Origin: Oscillospiraceae bacterium
Lineage (GTDB): Bacteria > Bacillota > Clostridia > Oscillospirales > Ruminococcaceae
Assembly (NCBI GenBank): GCA_017436575.1
Contig: JAFSCU010000038.1
Location: 1-64,000 of the forward strand
Direction: 5' to 3'
Length of the DNA: 64,000 nt
Shown: piece after piece, positions 1 to 6,536 of the stretch
Position numbering within the stretch: position 1 is the stretch's first letter
Layout: every line of letters starts with the position of its first letter
Position numbers and translations under genes: made by a program
Notes under the pieces: generated by a model
Database searches by the model: none
Told to the model about the DNA's origin: nothing
Seen by the model: the letters and a program-made list of their open reading frames with translations, nothing else

Positions 1-32
1 TGCCAGTTGCACTGACCCTGGCGGTCTATTTG

Positions 33-84
33 CTTTCCGCAGTCTGCGCTATTTATATTCGGGGATAAATCCCCGAACCCCTTT
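33..84 (-). repeat. dispersed repeat, copy A
   Basis: Read on the minus strand, this stretch matches 46812-46865 almost base for base: AAGGGGTTCGGGGA, a short loop, TCCCCGAATA, then AATAGCG, AG, CTGCGGA, AG. The TTCGGGGA/TCCCCGAA arms form a hairpin in both copies, with loops of different length. It is an intergenic repeat with no coding content. Confidence 0.7.
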
Positions 85-85
85 G

Positions 86-123
86 CCTCCCTCTGACGAG
101 GGAGGTGGCACGGCAAAGCCGTG
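86..123. repeat. double-hairpin intergenic repeat
   Basis: Two adjacent perfect hairpins lie here: CCTCCCTC-tgac-GAGGGAGG (86-105) and CACGGC-aaa-GCCGTG (109-123), followed by GACGAAGGGAG. From memory this looks like a REP/MITE-type intergenic element of gut Firmicutes; that identity was not checked. No open frame with a ribosome site is present in 1-216. Confidence 0.6.
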
Positions 124-148
124 ACGAAGGGAGAGAATTACGCACATA

Positions 149-185
149 AACAATAATTTACAAACAAATATATTATTGTTATAAT
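149..185 (+). promoter_or_regulatory. promoter of the methionine operon with inverted repeat
   Basis: TTTACA (157-162), a 17-bp spacer and TATAAT (180-185) form a good sigma-A promoter about 30 bp upstream of the first methionine gene. A perfect 9-bp inverted repeat, AACAATAAT (149-157) and ATTATTGTT (172-180), spans the -35 and the spacer and could be an operator. No S-box or cobalamin riboswitch fits in the short leader. Confidence 0.6.
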
Positions 186-216
186 TAAATATTATACATC
201 TTTTACGGAGACGATT

Positions 217-1971
217 TTGAAACGACAGATTACCTTTTTTGATGGTGCTTTCGGCACTTATTACTTTGAAAAAACCAGAGATTACAAACCTTGCGAACTG
301 GCAAACCTTCATTCGGCAGACATTGTAACTGACATACATAAACATTATATTTCTGCCGGTGCACAGGCTATAAAAACCAATACCTATTCTGTAAACAGTG
401 TGGTGTTCGGCGATGAAAGCCAGCGCAAAGCAATTATTAAAACTGCTATGATAAATGCCAAAAATGCTGCACTGGACACAGATGTGGAAATTTTCTGTGA
501 TATCGGCTATATCAACAGTGACAGGCCAGAAACTGCATACGAATATATGTACATCGCCAATGACTTTATCAGAAACGGCGGCGAATGTTTCCTGTTTGAA
601 ACTCTGCCGGAGTTTACCCCTGTTAAAAAAGCACTGCAGTTTATAAAGGAAAAACTGCCACAGTCTACTGTTGTGGTTTCTTTTGCCGTGTCTCAGGACG
701 GTTATTCCAAAAAGGGTATCTATTATAAAAATCTTTTACAGCAGGCTGCGGACAATCCTTACGTTGATATAGTGGGGCTTAACTGCCAGTGTTCACCGTC
801 ACATATGCGCAACCTTATCCGCAACCTTGACAAACTGCCAAAGCCTCTGCTTGCTATGCCAAACAGTTCATATCCGTCAGCTTTCAACGGTCATATGACT
901 TTTGATGATAACAGCCGGTATTTTGGTGAAAAAATGGCTGAAATATTCACAGCTGGTGCAGATATTATAGGTGGCTGCTGTGGCACCACTCCAGCACATA
1001 TTGAAATGGCTGTGAAAAACGTGGAAAAACTGGGCGGAAAAAAAGAAGAAAAGCAGAAAGTTACCACCGCTGTCCAGCCTAAAAATACACAGAATACAAT
1101 CCCTTTTATATGTAAGAATAAAAAAATAATTGCGGTGGAAATCGACCCGCCAATGGATACAGATACGTCATTTGTTATATCTGCAGGTTTCAAACTGAAA
1201 GAGGCAGGTGTGGATATCATAACGGTTACAGACAGCCCGCTGGCCCGTGCCCGTGCAGACAGCATTATGGTTGCCGCCAAACTGAAAAGAGAAGTAGGCG
1301 TTGAAGTTCTGCCACATCTGTCCTGCCGAGACAAAAATCAGATTTCACTGAAAGCAGGTCTTATCGGCGCATCCTTTGAAAATATAAACAATATTCTGGC
1401 GGTTACCGGCGACCCTGTTATGCAGGATATTTTCACGGGTAAGGCTGGGGTGTTTGCTTTCAATTCCTTTGGGCTTATTTCATTTATAAATGATCTTAAC
1501 GGACAGCTTTTCCGGCAGGCACCTTTTGCTGTAGGCGGAGCCTTGAATGTAAATGTAAAGAATTTTGAAAAGGAACTGGAACGAGCTATAAAAAAAGTTC
1601 AGTGCGGTGCACAGTATTTTTTGACACAGCCTATTTACAATCAGCAGGCAGTTGAAAATTTTATTCTGGCTGCACAGACTTTGCCAGTGCCTGTACTGGC
1701 CGGCTTTATGCCACCGGCAGGTTATAAAAATGCGGTTTTCCTTAACAATGAAGTAAGTGGCATTACAATAGATGAAAAGTTTATTGGAAGCCTGAAGGAT
1801 AAGACCAGGGAAGAAGTGGTGGAAATTTCTACTGATTATTGTTTTGAACTGGCAAAAAAAGTGGCAAAGTACCGGGGTGGATATTATCTTATGACACCTA
1901 TGAAAAGGGTGGACCTGACAGTGCGACTGACCGAAAAAATCAGAGGTTATCTTGATGAAAATAAACTTTGA
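217..1971 (+). CDS. bifunctional homocysteine S-methyltransferase / methylenetetrahydrofolate reductase
   Basis: A 584-residue fusion of the kind known in Firmicutes as YitJ. Residues ~1-275 are a homocysteine methyltransferase barrel with the zinc ligands Cys190 (GLNC) and Cys254-Cys255 (GGCCGT). Residues ~296-584 are a MetF-type reductase that makes 5-methyl-THF from methylene-THF. The start is TTG at 217, chosen because CGGAG lies six bases upstream and no better ATG exists. It is the first gene of a three-gene operon with the MetH activation protein and MetH, so the cell can supply methyl-THF and methylate homocysteine. The presence of a second Hcy-methyltransferase domain beside MetH is notable. 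Family assignment is firm; the in vivo methyl donor of the N-domain is not known from sequence. Confidence 0.93.
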   Translation: MKRQITFFDGAFGTYYFEKTRDYKPCELANLHSADIVTDIHKHYISAGAQAIKTNTYSVNSVVFGDESQRKAIIKTAMINAKNAALDTDVEIFCDIGYINSDRPETAYEYMYIANDFIRNGGECFLFETLPEFTPVKKALQFIKEKLPQSTVVVSFAVSQDGYSKKGIYYKNLLQQAADNPYVDIVGLNCQCSPSHMRNLIRNLDKLPKPLLAMPNSSYPSAFNGHMTFDDNSRYFGEKMAEIFTAGADIIGGCCGTTPAHIEMAVKNVEKLGGKKEEKQKVTTAVQPKNTQNTIPFICKNKKIIAVEIDPPMDTDTSFVISAGFKLKEAGVDIITVTDSPLARARADSIMVAAKLKREVGVEVLPHLSCRDKNQISLKAGLIGASFENINNILAVTGDPVMQDIFTGKAGVFAFNSFGLISFINDLNGQLFRQAPFAVGGALNVNVKNFEKELERAIKKVQCGAQYFLTQPIYNQQAVENFILAAQTLPVPVLAGFMPPAGYKNAVFLNNEVSGITIDEKFIGSLKDKTREEVVEISTDYCFELAKKVAKYRGGYYLMTPMKRVDLTVRLTEKIRGYLDENKL

Positions 1972-2620
1972 TATTGATAAAAATGAAATTTTGCGTTATT
2001 GTGGCCAAAAGGACGGAGAGGTTTCTCTGCAGATTGAACAGCTGGCTGAACAGTATGCCGAAAAAATAAAAAGCAATATATCCCCACGCCATATTTCTGC
2101 AAGATTCTCTGTTTCACAGACAGAGGACGGGGTGATGCTTTCAAATGGCATACTGCTGAAAGGCAATGATATAAAATATCATCTTTCAGGGTGTGATGAA
2201 TGTTATGTAATCTGTGCCACGGTAGGGGTGCAGGCAGACAGTTTTATCCGTTCCAGCCTTGCTATGGGCAGTTTATATGGGCTTATGGCTGATGCTGCTG
2301 CCACCGCTGCAGTGGAAAGTTACTGCGACAGTGTGGAAAACAGTCTGCGCCGGCAATTGAAAAACGAAAAACTATACCTGACCTGGCGTTACAGTCCGGG
2401 TTATGGTGATTTTCCTTTTACACAACAACCGGAAATACTTTCTATGCTGAAAGCTGACAAACTGGTGGGGGTTACCTGCAATGACAGCTGCATTATGATT
2501 CCGTCAAAATCTGTTACTGCGGTTATGGGCATAGCAAAAAATAAGCCTGCCCACAGGGAAAGATCCTGCGACACCTGCCCAAATAAAGACAACTGTAATT
2601 TTTTCTGTATCCAGAGGTAA
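1955..2620 (+). CDS. stand-alone methionine synthase reactivation-domain protein
   Basis: A 221-residue protein resembling the C-terminal AdoMet-binding activation domain of cobalamin-dependent methionine synthase, encoded as a separate polypeptide. The core YSPGYGDFPFTQQ and the following TCNDSCIMIPSKSVTA segment are typical. In MetH this domain rebinds AdoMet and reductively methylates inactive cob(II)alamin. The C-terminus adds a Cys cluster, CDTCPNKDNC with one more Cys three residues later, which could bind metal or a cluster. ATG 1955 is preferred over TTG 1952 because AGAGG sits eight bases upstream. The gene overlaps the fusion gene by 17 bp and ends three bases before metH, so translation is probably coupled. 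Thermotoga is known to have a similarly split MetH. Confidence 0.88.
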   Translation: MKINFDIDKNEILRYCGQKDGEVSLQIEQLAEQYAEKIKSNISPRHISARFSVSQTEDGVMLSNGILLKGNDIKYHLSGCDECYVICATVGVQADSFIRSSLAMGSLYGLMADAAATAAVESYCDSVENSLRRQLKNEKLYLTWRYSPGYGDFPFTQQPEILSMLKADKLVGVTCNDSCIMIPSKSVTAVMGIAKNKPAHRERSCDTCPNKDNCNFFCIQR

Positions 2621-2623
2621 AAT

Positions 2624-4993
2624 ATGAAAATACTTGATTATATAAAAGACAATCTGCTGTTTCTGGACGGTGCTATGGGTACTGTACTGCAAAACAGCGG
2701 TGTAGACCCTGGCAAATATCCCGAAGCTATGAATATACTTCATCCTGACGTGGTGTACGGTGTTCACGATGCTTATTTTTCTGCCGGTTCAAAACTGGTG
2801 CTGACAAACACTTTTGGTGCCTCTGCCCATAAAATGGCAGGCTGTGAATACACTCCACAGCAGGTTATCACTGCCGGTGTTGAAATTGCACGCAAAGCTG
2901 CAGAAAAATATGACGGTTATGTGGCACTGGACATCGGCCCTTTGGGGCAGCTGCTGGAACCTATGGGCACGCTCACTTTCGAACAGGCATACGAAGATTT
3001 TGCCATGCAGGTAAAGGCAGGTGTGGCTGCAGGTGCTGATCTGGTGTTTGTTGAAACAATGACAGACCTGTATGAAGTAAAGGCTGCTGTGCTGGCAGTA
3101 AAAGAAAACTGCGATCTGCCGGTTTTCACTACAATGAGTTTTGAGCAGAATATGCACACCTTTGCAGGCACATCACTGTCCTCAATGGCAATCACACTGG
3201 ATGGCCTGGGCGTTGATGCCTTGGGTATCAACTGTTCACTGGGCCCTGTTGAGATGTTGCCAATGGCAAAAGAATTGAAAAAATGGACAGACAAACCGCT
3301 GATTATCAAACCGAATGCCGGTCTGCCTTGCCTTGTAAATGACAAAACTGTTTACAACATTACAAATGAAGAGTTTACTTCTGCTATGGAAGAAATTATG
3401 GCACTGGGGGTAAATATTGTGGGTGGCTGCTGTGGCACAAACCCTGATATGCTGCGCCATTTCTTCAATGTGGCAAAAACCAGACATAAAACAGATGTTT
3501 CTGCCAGACAGCCTGTAAGTGCTGTGTGTTCATCAGGTAAAACAGTGGTAATTGACGGAGTAAAAGTAATAGGAGAAAGAATAAACCCCACAGGGAAAGC
3601 GCTGTTTAAAAAAGCTCTGGAAACCGGAGACCTGGATTATATCGCCCGCCAGGCAGTGGAACAGATGAATGCAGGTGCAGATATACTGGACATCAATGTA
3701 GGTCATCTGGGTATAGATGAAAAAGAAATGATGGTAAGGGTCGTGAAAAAAGTGCAGTCAGTGTGCAATCTGCCATTGCAGATAGATTCATCAAATGTAG
3801 ATGTAATAGAGGCAGGTCTGCGTGTGTGTAACGGCAAAGCCATTGTAAACAGTGTAAATGGTGAAGATGAAAAACTGGCTGCTATTCTGCCTGTGGTAAA
3901 AAAATACGGCGGTGCAGTGCTGGGGTTGACCCTTGATGAAAACGGCATTCCGGAAAATGCTGAAACCCGTGTAAAAATAGCAGAAAAAATACTTTCTGCC
4001 GCGTTGTCACATGGTATCAGTAAGGAAGATGTGTTTATTGATTGCCTTACAATGGCTTCTTCAGCTCAGCCACAGGGTGCAATGGAAACACTGAAAGCGG
4101 TAAAAGCGGTTTCCGCCAATCTGGGGCTGAAAACCACTCTGGGTGTTTCAAATATTTCCTTTGGCATGCCAAACAGACCGCTTTTAAACTCCAGCTTTAT
4201 GACAATGGCTATGAACAATGGTTTGAATATGCCTATCATCAACCCTAATGACGATATGATGATGGACGCTGTTTTTGCATACAATCAGCTTTCCTGTGCA
4301 GATGCCGGCGGTGCCCGGTATATCAGCCGTTTTGCCCACAGAACACAGCTTTCCAGACAGACAGAAGGCGATTACACTGTGAAAAAATTGATTGCATTGG
4401 GGCTGGCCGCAGAAACAAAACAGGCTGTGAAAAAGCTGCTGGAAACAACTCCAGCCCTGGAAATAGTACAAAACTATTTGATTCCGGCCCTTGATGTGGT
4501 AGGCAAGGATTATGAGAGTGGCAAAATATTCCTGCCACAGCTGATGCAGTCTGCAGAAGCCGCCAAAATGGGTTTTGAAGCCATAAACCGGTATATAGCT
4601 GCCACAGGCAATACGGACTATGAGAAAAAAGGTCCGGTTGTTATTGCCACTGTAAAAGGCGATGTTCACGATATAGGAAAAAATATTGTTAAAACAGTAA
4701 TGGAAAACTATGGTTATGAAGTGATTGACCTGGGCAAAGACGTGTCTCCACAGACTATTGTGACAAAGGCGGTGGAAACAGGTGCCAGGCTGGTGGGGCT
4801 TTCTGCACTTATGACAACCACCATAAAGGCAATGGAAGAAACTATAGTTTTATTGAAAGAATCAGGCTGCAATGCACCTGTAATGGTAGGCGGTGCAGTG
4901 CTGACAGAAGAATTTTCAGCGCAAATTGGTGCGGATTTCTATGCCAAGGATGCTCAGGCAGCAGTGGAAATAGCCAGAAAAGTTATTGGTTAA
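2624..4993 (+). CDS. metH: cobalamin-dependent methionine synthase, activation domain absent
   Basis: A 789-residue MetH. The Hcy-binding barrel spans residues ~1-290 with zinc ligands Cys204 and Cys269-Cys270 (GGCCGT). A pterin-binding methyl-THF domain follows at ~310-570 (ERINPTGKALF, INVGH). Then come the B12 cap (~590-665) and the B12-binding domain (~670-789) with DVHDIGKN, whose His682 is the lower axial cobalt ligand. Full-length MetH is about 1,200 residues; here the last ~330-residue activation domain is missing and is supplied by the gene immediately upstream. The start ATG has AGAGG seven bases upstream, inside the end of the previous gene. It transfers methyl from methyl-THF to homocysteine through methylcobalamin. 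Confidence 0.95.
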   Translation: MKILDYIKDNLLFLDGAMGTVLQNSGVDPGKYPEAMNILHPDVVYGVHDAYFSAGSKLVLTNTFGASAHKMAGCEYTPQQVITAGVEIARKAAEKYDGYVALDIGPLGQLLEPMGTLTFEQAYEDFAMQVKAGVAAGADLVFVETMTDLYEVKAAVLAVKENCDLPVFTTMSFEQNMHTFAGTSLSSMAITLDGLGVDALGINCSLGPVEMLPMAKELKKWTDKPLIIKPNAGLPCLVNDKTVYNITNEEFTSAMEEIMALGVNIVGGCCGTNPDMLRHFFNVAKTRHKTDVSARQPVSAVCSSGKTVVIDGVKVIGERINPTGKALFKKALETGDLDYIARQAVEQMNAGADILDINVGHLGIDEKEMMVRVVKKVQSVCNLPLQIDSSNVDVIEAGLRVCNGKAIVNSVNGEDEKLAAILPVVKKYGGAVLGLTLDENGIPENAETRVKIAEKILSAALSHGISKEDVFIDCLTMASSAQPQGAMETLKAVKAVSANLGLKTTLGVSNISFGMPNRPLLNSSFMTMAMNNGLNMPIINPNDDMMMDAVFAYNQLSCADAGGARYISRFAHRTQLSRQTEGDYTVKKLIALGLAAETKQAVKKLLETTPALEIVQNYLIPALDVVGKDYESGKIFLPQLMQSAEAAKMGFEAINRYIAATGNTDYEKKGPVVIATVKGDVHDIGKNIVKTVMENYGYEVIDLGKDVSPQTIVTKAVETGARLVGLSALMTTTIKAMEETIVLLKESGCNAPVMVGGAVLTEEFSAQIGADFYAKDAQAAVEIARKVIG

Positions 4994-4996
4994 CTG

Positions 4997-5025
4997 TTGA
5001 TAGGGAAATGTTTATATGATAAAAT
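4997..5025 (+). promoter_or_regulatory. promoter of the 74-aa gene
   Basis: TTGATA (4997-5002), a 17-bp spacer and TAAAAT (5020-5025), beginning four bases after the metH stop codon. It gives the small downstream gene its own promoter in addition to any read-through from the methionine operon. Confidence 0.5.
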
Positions 5026-5059
5026 ATTAACAAATACATATAAGAAGGTATAACTGATT

Positions 5060-5284
5060 ATGGCAAAACTTACTATTGAATCTACAATCAAAGAACTGCT
5101 GGCAAACAAGGAAGTAAAAGAAAAAATTGAAGAACTTGTACCGGGTCTTACAAAAAATCCATTGCTGAAACTGGCACAGAATCAGAAACTGAAAGATGTT
5201 GTGGACAAACTGGATGACCTGCTTACAGATGAAACAATTGATAAACTTATCGACTTTCTGAAAGACCTGAAAGATGATAATTAA
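5060..5284 (+). CDS. small conserved helical protein (74 aa), function unknown
   Basis: A 74-residue acidic/lysine-rich protein predicted to be all helical. The pattern STIKELLANKEVKEKIE, then VPGLTKNPLLKLAQ and repeated short amphipathic helices, recalls a small helical module that I remember as a C-terminal tail on some clostridial glycoside hydrolases; this link is memory only. AGAAGG precedes the ATG by about ten bases. It has its own promoter after metH and ends at a strong bidirectional terminator. No catalytic residues or membrane segment are visible. Confidence 0.75.
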   Translation: MAKLTIESTIKELLANKEVKEKIEELVPGLTKNPLLKLAQNQKLKDVVDKLDDLLTDETIDKLIDFLKDLKDDN

Positions 5285-5295
5285 AAAGAGAACGA

Positions 5296-5322
5296 CCTGT
5301 CATTTCTGACAGGCCGTTTTAT
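5296..5322. terminator. bidirectional intrinsic terminator
   Basis: CCTGTCA-ttTC-TGACAGG stem followed by CCGTTTTATTT on the plus strand and by TCGTTCTCTTTT on the minus strand. It ends the plus-strand 74-aa gene and the converging minus-strand micro-ORF transcript. Confidence 0.75.
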
Positions 5323-5347
5323 TTATGAAAAATTATGGCTTTGTAAA

Positions 5348-5401
5348 TTATTTGTTTGAGTAAGAATCAGCAGCAAGTCTGATAAGTTTAAGAACTCTCA
5401 T
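5348..5401 (-). CDS. 17-aa micro-ORF, copy 2 of a paralogous pair
   Basis: The predicted peptide is MRVLKLIRLAADSYSNK. A near-perfect ribosome site, AGAAGGAG (5409-5416 on the complement), lies seven bases upstream of the ATG. The peptide aligns without gaps with the one encoded at 5436-5489: same length, AA at positions 10-11, S at 13, an aromatic at 14 and the same NK C-terminus. Positively charged and hydrophobic residues alternate as in an amphipathic helix. It lies in a transcription unit with its own promoter and terminator. I do not recognise the family. A membrane-active or signalling micropeptide is only a guess. Confidence 0.65.
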   Translation of the reverse strand: MRVLKLIRLAADSYSNK

Positions 5402-5435
5402 TTTGTTTCTCCTTCTGTTATTTTATATATTATTA

Positions 5436-5489
5436 TTATTTGTTTGCAAAAGATTTTGCAGCTGTTTTCATAAATTTTGTAAATGTCAT
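5436..5489 (-). CDS. 17-aa micro-ORF, copy 1 of a paralogous pair
   Basis: The predicted peptide is MTFTKFMKTAAKSFANK. The ribosome site AGAGGA (5497-5502 on the complement) is seven bases upstream of the ATG, the same spacing as in its sister. The stop codon is followed 34 bases later by the sister's start. The two peptides share K at 5, a basic residue at 8, AA at 10-11, S at 13, F/Y at 14 and terminal NK, which suggests duplication and selection at the protein level. It is the first frame after a ~145-nt structured leader. No signal peptide, Cys or processing motif is seen, so it is unlike AgrD or lantibiotic precursors. Confidence 0.65.
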   Translation of the reverse strand: MTFTKFMKTAAKSFANK

Positions 5490-5636
5490 TTTAAAATCCT
5501 CTTTAATAAAATCTTGGTTTTTTGTCGGCTGCCACTTTGGCATTATCCAGACATGTTGTCGGGTTATAAATAATTACCAATTTTTGCACCGTCCTTAAAA
5601 TTGTTTTCAGCTCGTGGACATCTGTCCTTTGCTGTG
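5490..5636 (-). promoter_or_regulatory. structured 5' leader of the micro-ORF transcript
   Basis: About 145 nt separate the predicted transcript start from the first micro-ORF. On the minus strand it can fold into three successive elements. The first is CAGC..GGAC-agau-GUCC..GCUG. The second is CAAUUUU with a 12-nt loop (aaggacggugca) and AAAAUUG. The third is UGUCuGG enclosing UGCCA-aag-UGGCA and closed by CCGACA. It matches no riboswitch I know (T-box, SAM, cobalamin, THF and Mn consensus motifs are absent). It could be an undescribed regulatory RNA or a long leader. Confidence 0.45.
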
Positions 5637-5641
5637 ATTAT

Positions 5642-5670
5642 AATATATCATGAACTTTCGACTTTGTCAA
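5642..5670 (-). promoter_or_regulatory. strong sigma-A promoter for the micro-ORF unit
   Basis: On the minus strand: TTGACA (5665-5670), a 17-bp spacer and TATATT (5642-5647). The consensus -35 and ideal spacing make this one of the best promoters in the window. The rest of the gap up to 5850 is very AT-rich and shows no further gene or strong signal. Confidence 0.75.
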
Positions 5671-5852
5671 CAAATAATTTAATAATTTTTTGTGCAAAAT
5701 GCATGATATAAAATAATAAAATTATGCTAAACATCAAAATAACTATATTAAATTTAGTGAAAATATATAAAATAACAGATAAAAATTTATCTATTTAATT
5801 ATTACTTTATTTCTTTCGTATTTTTTTTGAAAGATAAATAATTTGAAAATTA

Positions 5853-5883
5853 AAAACAGAGGCAATGGACGCCTCTGTTTTTA
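5853..5883 (-). terminator. terminator of the 5891-6363 gene pair
   Basis: AAAACAGAGGC-gtccatt-GCCTCTGTTTTT read on the minus strand, starting seven bases after the stop codon of the last gene. The stem is long and has a T-run. Confidence 0.75.
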
Positions 5884-5890
5884 GCTTATA

Positions 5891-6154
5891 TTACATGCCG
5901 TGAGTCATTGTTGTTCTTTCGTAATAGTGTTCAGCTACTGTGTATGGGTCATCGTGAGGGTCAGTGCTGTCATGTCGCTGGTGATAAATGTCAATCCTGC
6001 CGTTTTTCTTCCAGTCAGATGTTTCCATCTGCGGGTCTTTTTTGCTGTCTTCTGGCAGCATATTGTCAAAATACATATCTTCCACATACTGATTGTATTC
6101 TGTGTTGTTGCTGTTTGTGGCACGCCTTGGAAAATTATATCTGTTCTTTTTCAT
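5891..6154 (-). CDS. hypothetical protein, 87 aa
   Basis: An 87-residue hydrophilic protein rich in Asn, Asp, His, Tyr and Arg, with no membrane segment and no Cys. The start ATG follows AGGTG with eight bases' spacing; the ribosome site overlaps the stop codon of the upstream gene, so the two are co-transcribed. It is the last gene before a terminator. I do not recognise the family. Composition and size would fit a small cytoplasmic accessory or spore-associated protein, but nothing in the sequence proves it. Confidence 0.6.
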   Translation of the reverse strand: MKKNRYNFPRRATNSNNTEYNQYVEDMYFDNMLPEDSKKDPQMETSDWKKNGRIDIYHQRHDSTDPHDDPYTVAEHYYERTTMTHGM

Positions 6155-6162
6155 ATTTGCAC

Positions 6163-6363
6163 CTATTTTTCCTGATTTGCCAGGTCTTCATAATCCAGCA
6201 AGTCGGGAAATGTTTCTGCATACACTGTAGCTGCCAATGTTTCTTTCATTTCTTCCAGTACTCTTTCGTCATAAGTGTCAGCCATTACTGCTGCTGTTGG
6301 TTTATAACCTGTACGGTCACACATTCGTGGTGCCTTGTATTTATCTTTCTTGTTTTTATTCAT
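6163..6363 (-). CDS. hypothetical protein, 66 aa
   Basis: A 66-residue protein beginning MNKNKKDKYKAPRMCDRTGY and ending in an acidic helix. The start at 6363 is chosen because AGGAGG (6372-6377 on the complement) lies eight bases upstream; an in-frame start at 6396 would place that ribosome site inside the gene. A hairpin overlaps the ribosome site (separate entry). It forms a two-gene unit with the 87-aa gene, with an eight-base gap. Family not recognised. Confidence 0.6.
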   Translation of the reverse strand: MNKNKKDKYKAPRMCDRTGYKPTAAVMADTYDERVLEEMKETLAATVYAETFPDLLDYEDLANQEK

Positions 6364-6371
6364 ATTTGTTA

Positions 6372-6398
6372 CCTCCTGTGCAATTATTATTTGCACAG
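6372..6398 (-). promoter_or_regulatory. hairpin overlapping the ribosome site of the 66-aa gene
   Basis: On the minus strand CTGTGCAA (6391-6398) and TTGCACAG (6376-6383) are perfect 8-bp arms around a 7-nt loop. The downstream arm ends inside AGGAGG (6372-6377), so folding would partly occlude ribosome access. Confidence 0.45.
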
Positions 6399-6476
6399 CT
6401 TGCAGCTTTAAAATACCAATTTATGTTAAAATTGTGTGATTTTTAATATGATTTGACATGATTTTTATAAAAATAT

Positions 6477-6504
6477 TTGATATTTTCGAAATGCACTGTA
6501 TAAT
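6477..6504 (+). promoter_or_regulatory. promoter of the condensation-type gene
   Basis: TTGATA (6477-6482), a 16-bp spacer and TATAAT (6499-6504). The predicted transcript starts near 6511, leaving a short leader before the candidate start codons at 6531, 6537 and 6549. Confidence 0.6.
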
Positions 6505-6536
6505 GGAATTGTAAAATTTGTGTAAAATATTTGGGA

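Noticed and set aside
1..216. Possible SAM or cobalamin riboswitch before the methionine operon
   Set aside because: The leader after the promoter is only ~30 nt, and no S-box or B12-box core is present upstream; the structured sequence is a dispersed repeat.
49..345. 98-codon minus-strand frame at the window start
   Set aside because: It spans the dispersed repeat and the promoter of the methionine operon, overlaps the real gene, and has no ribosome site.
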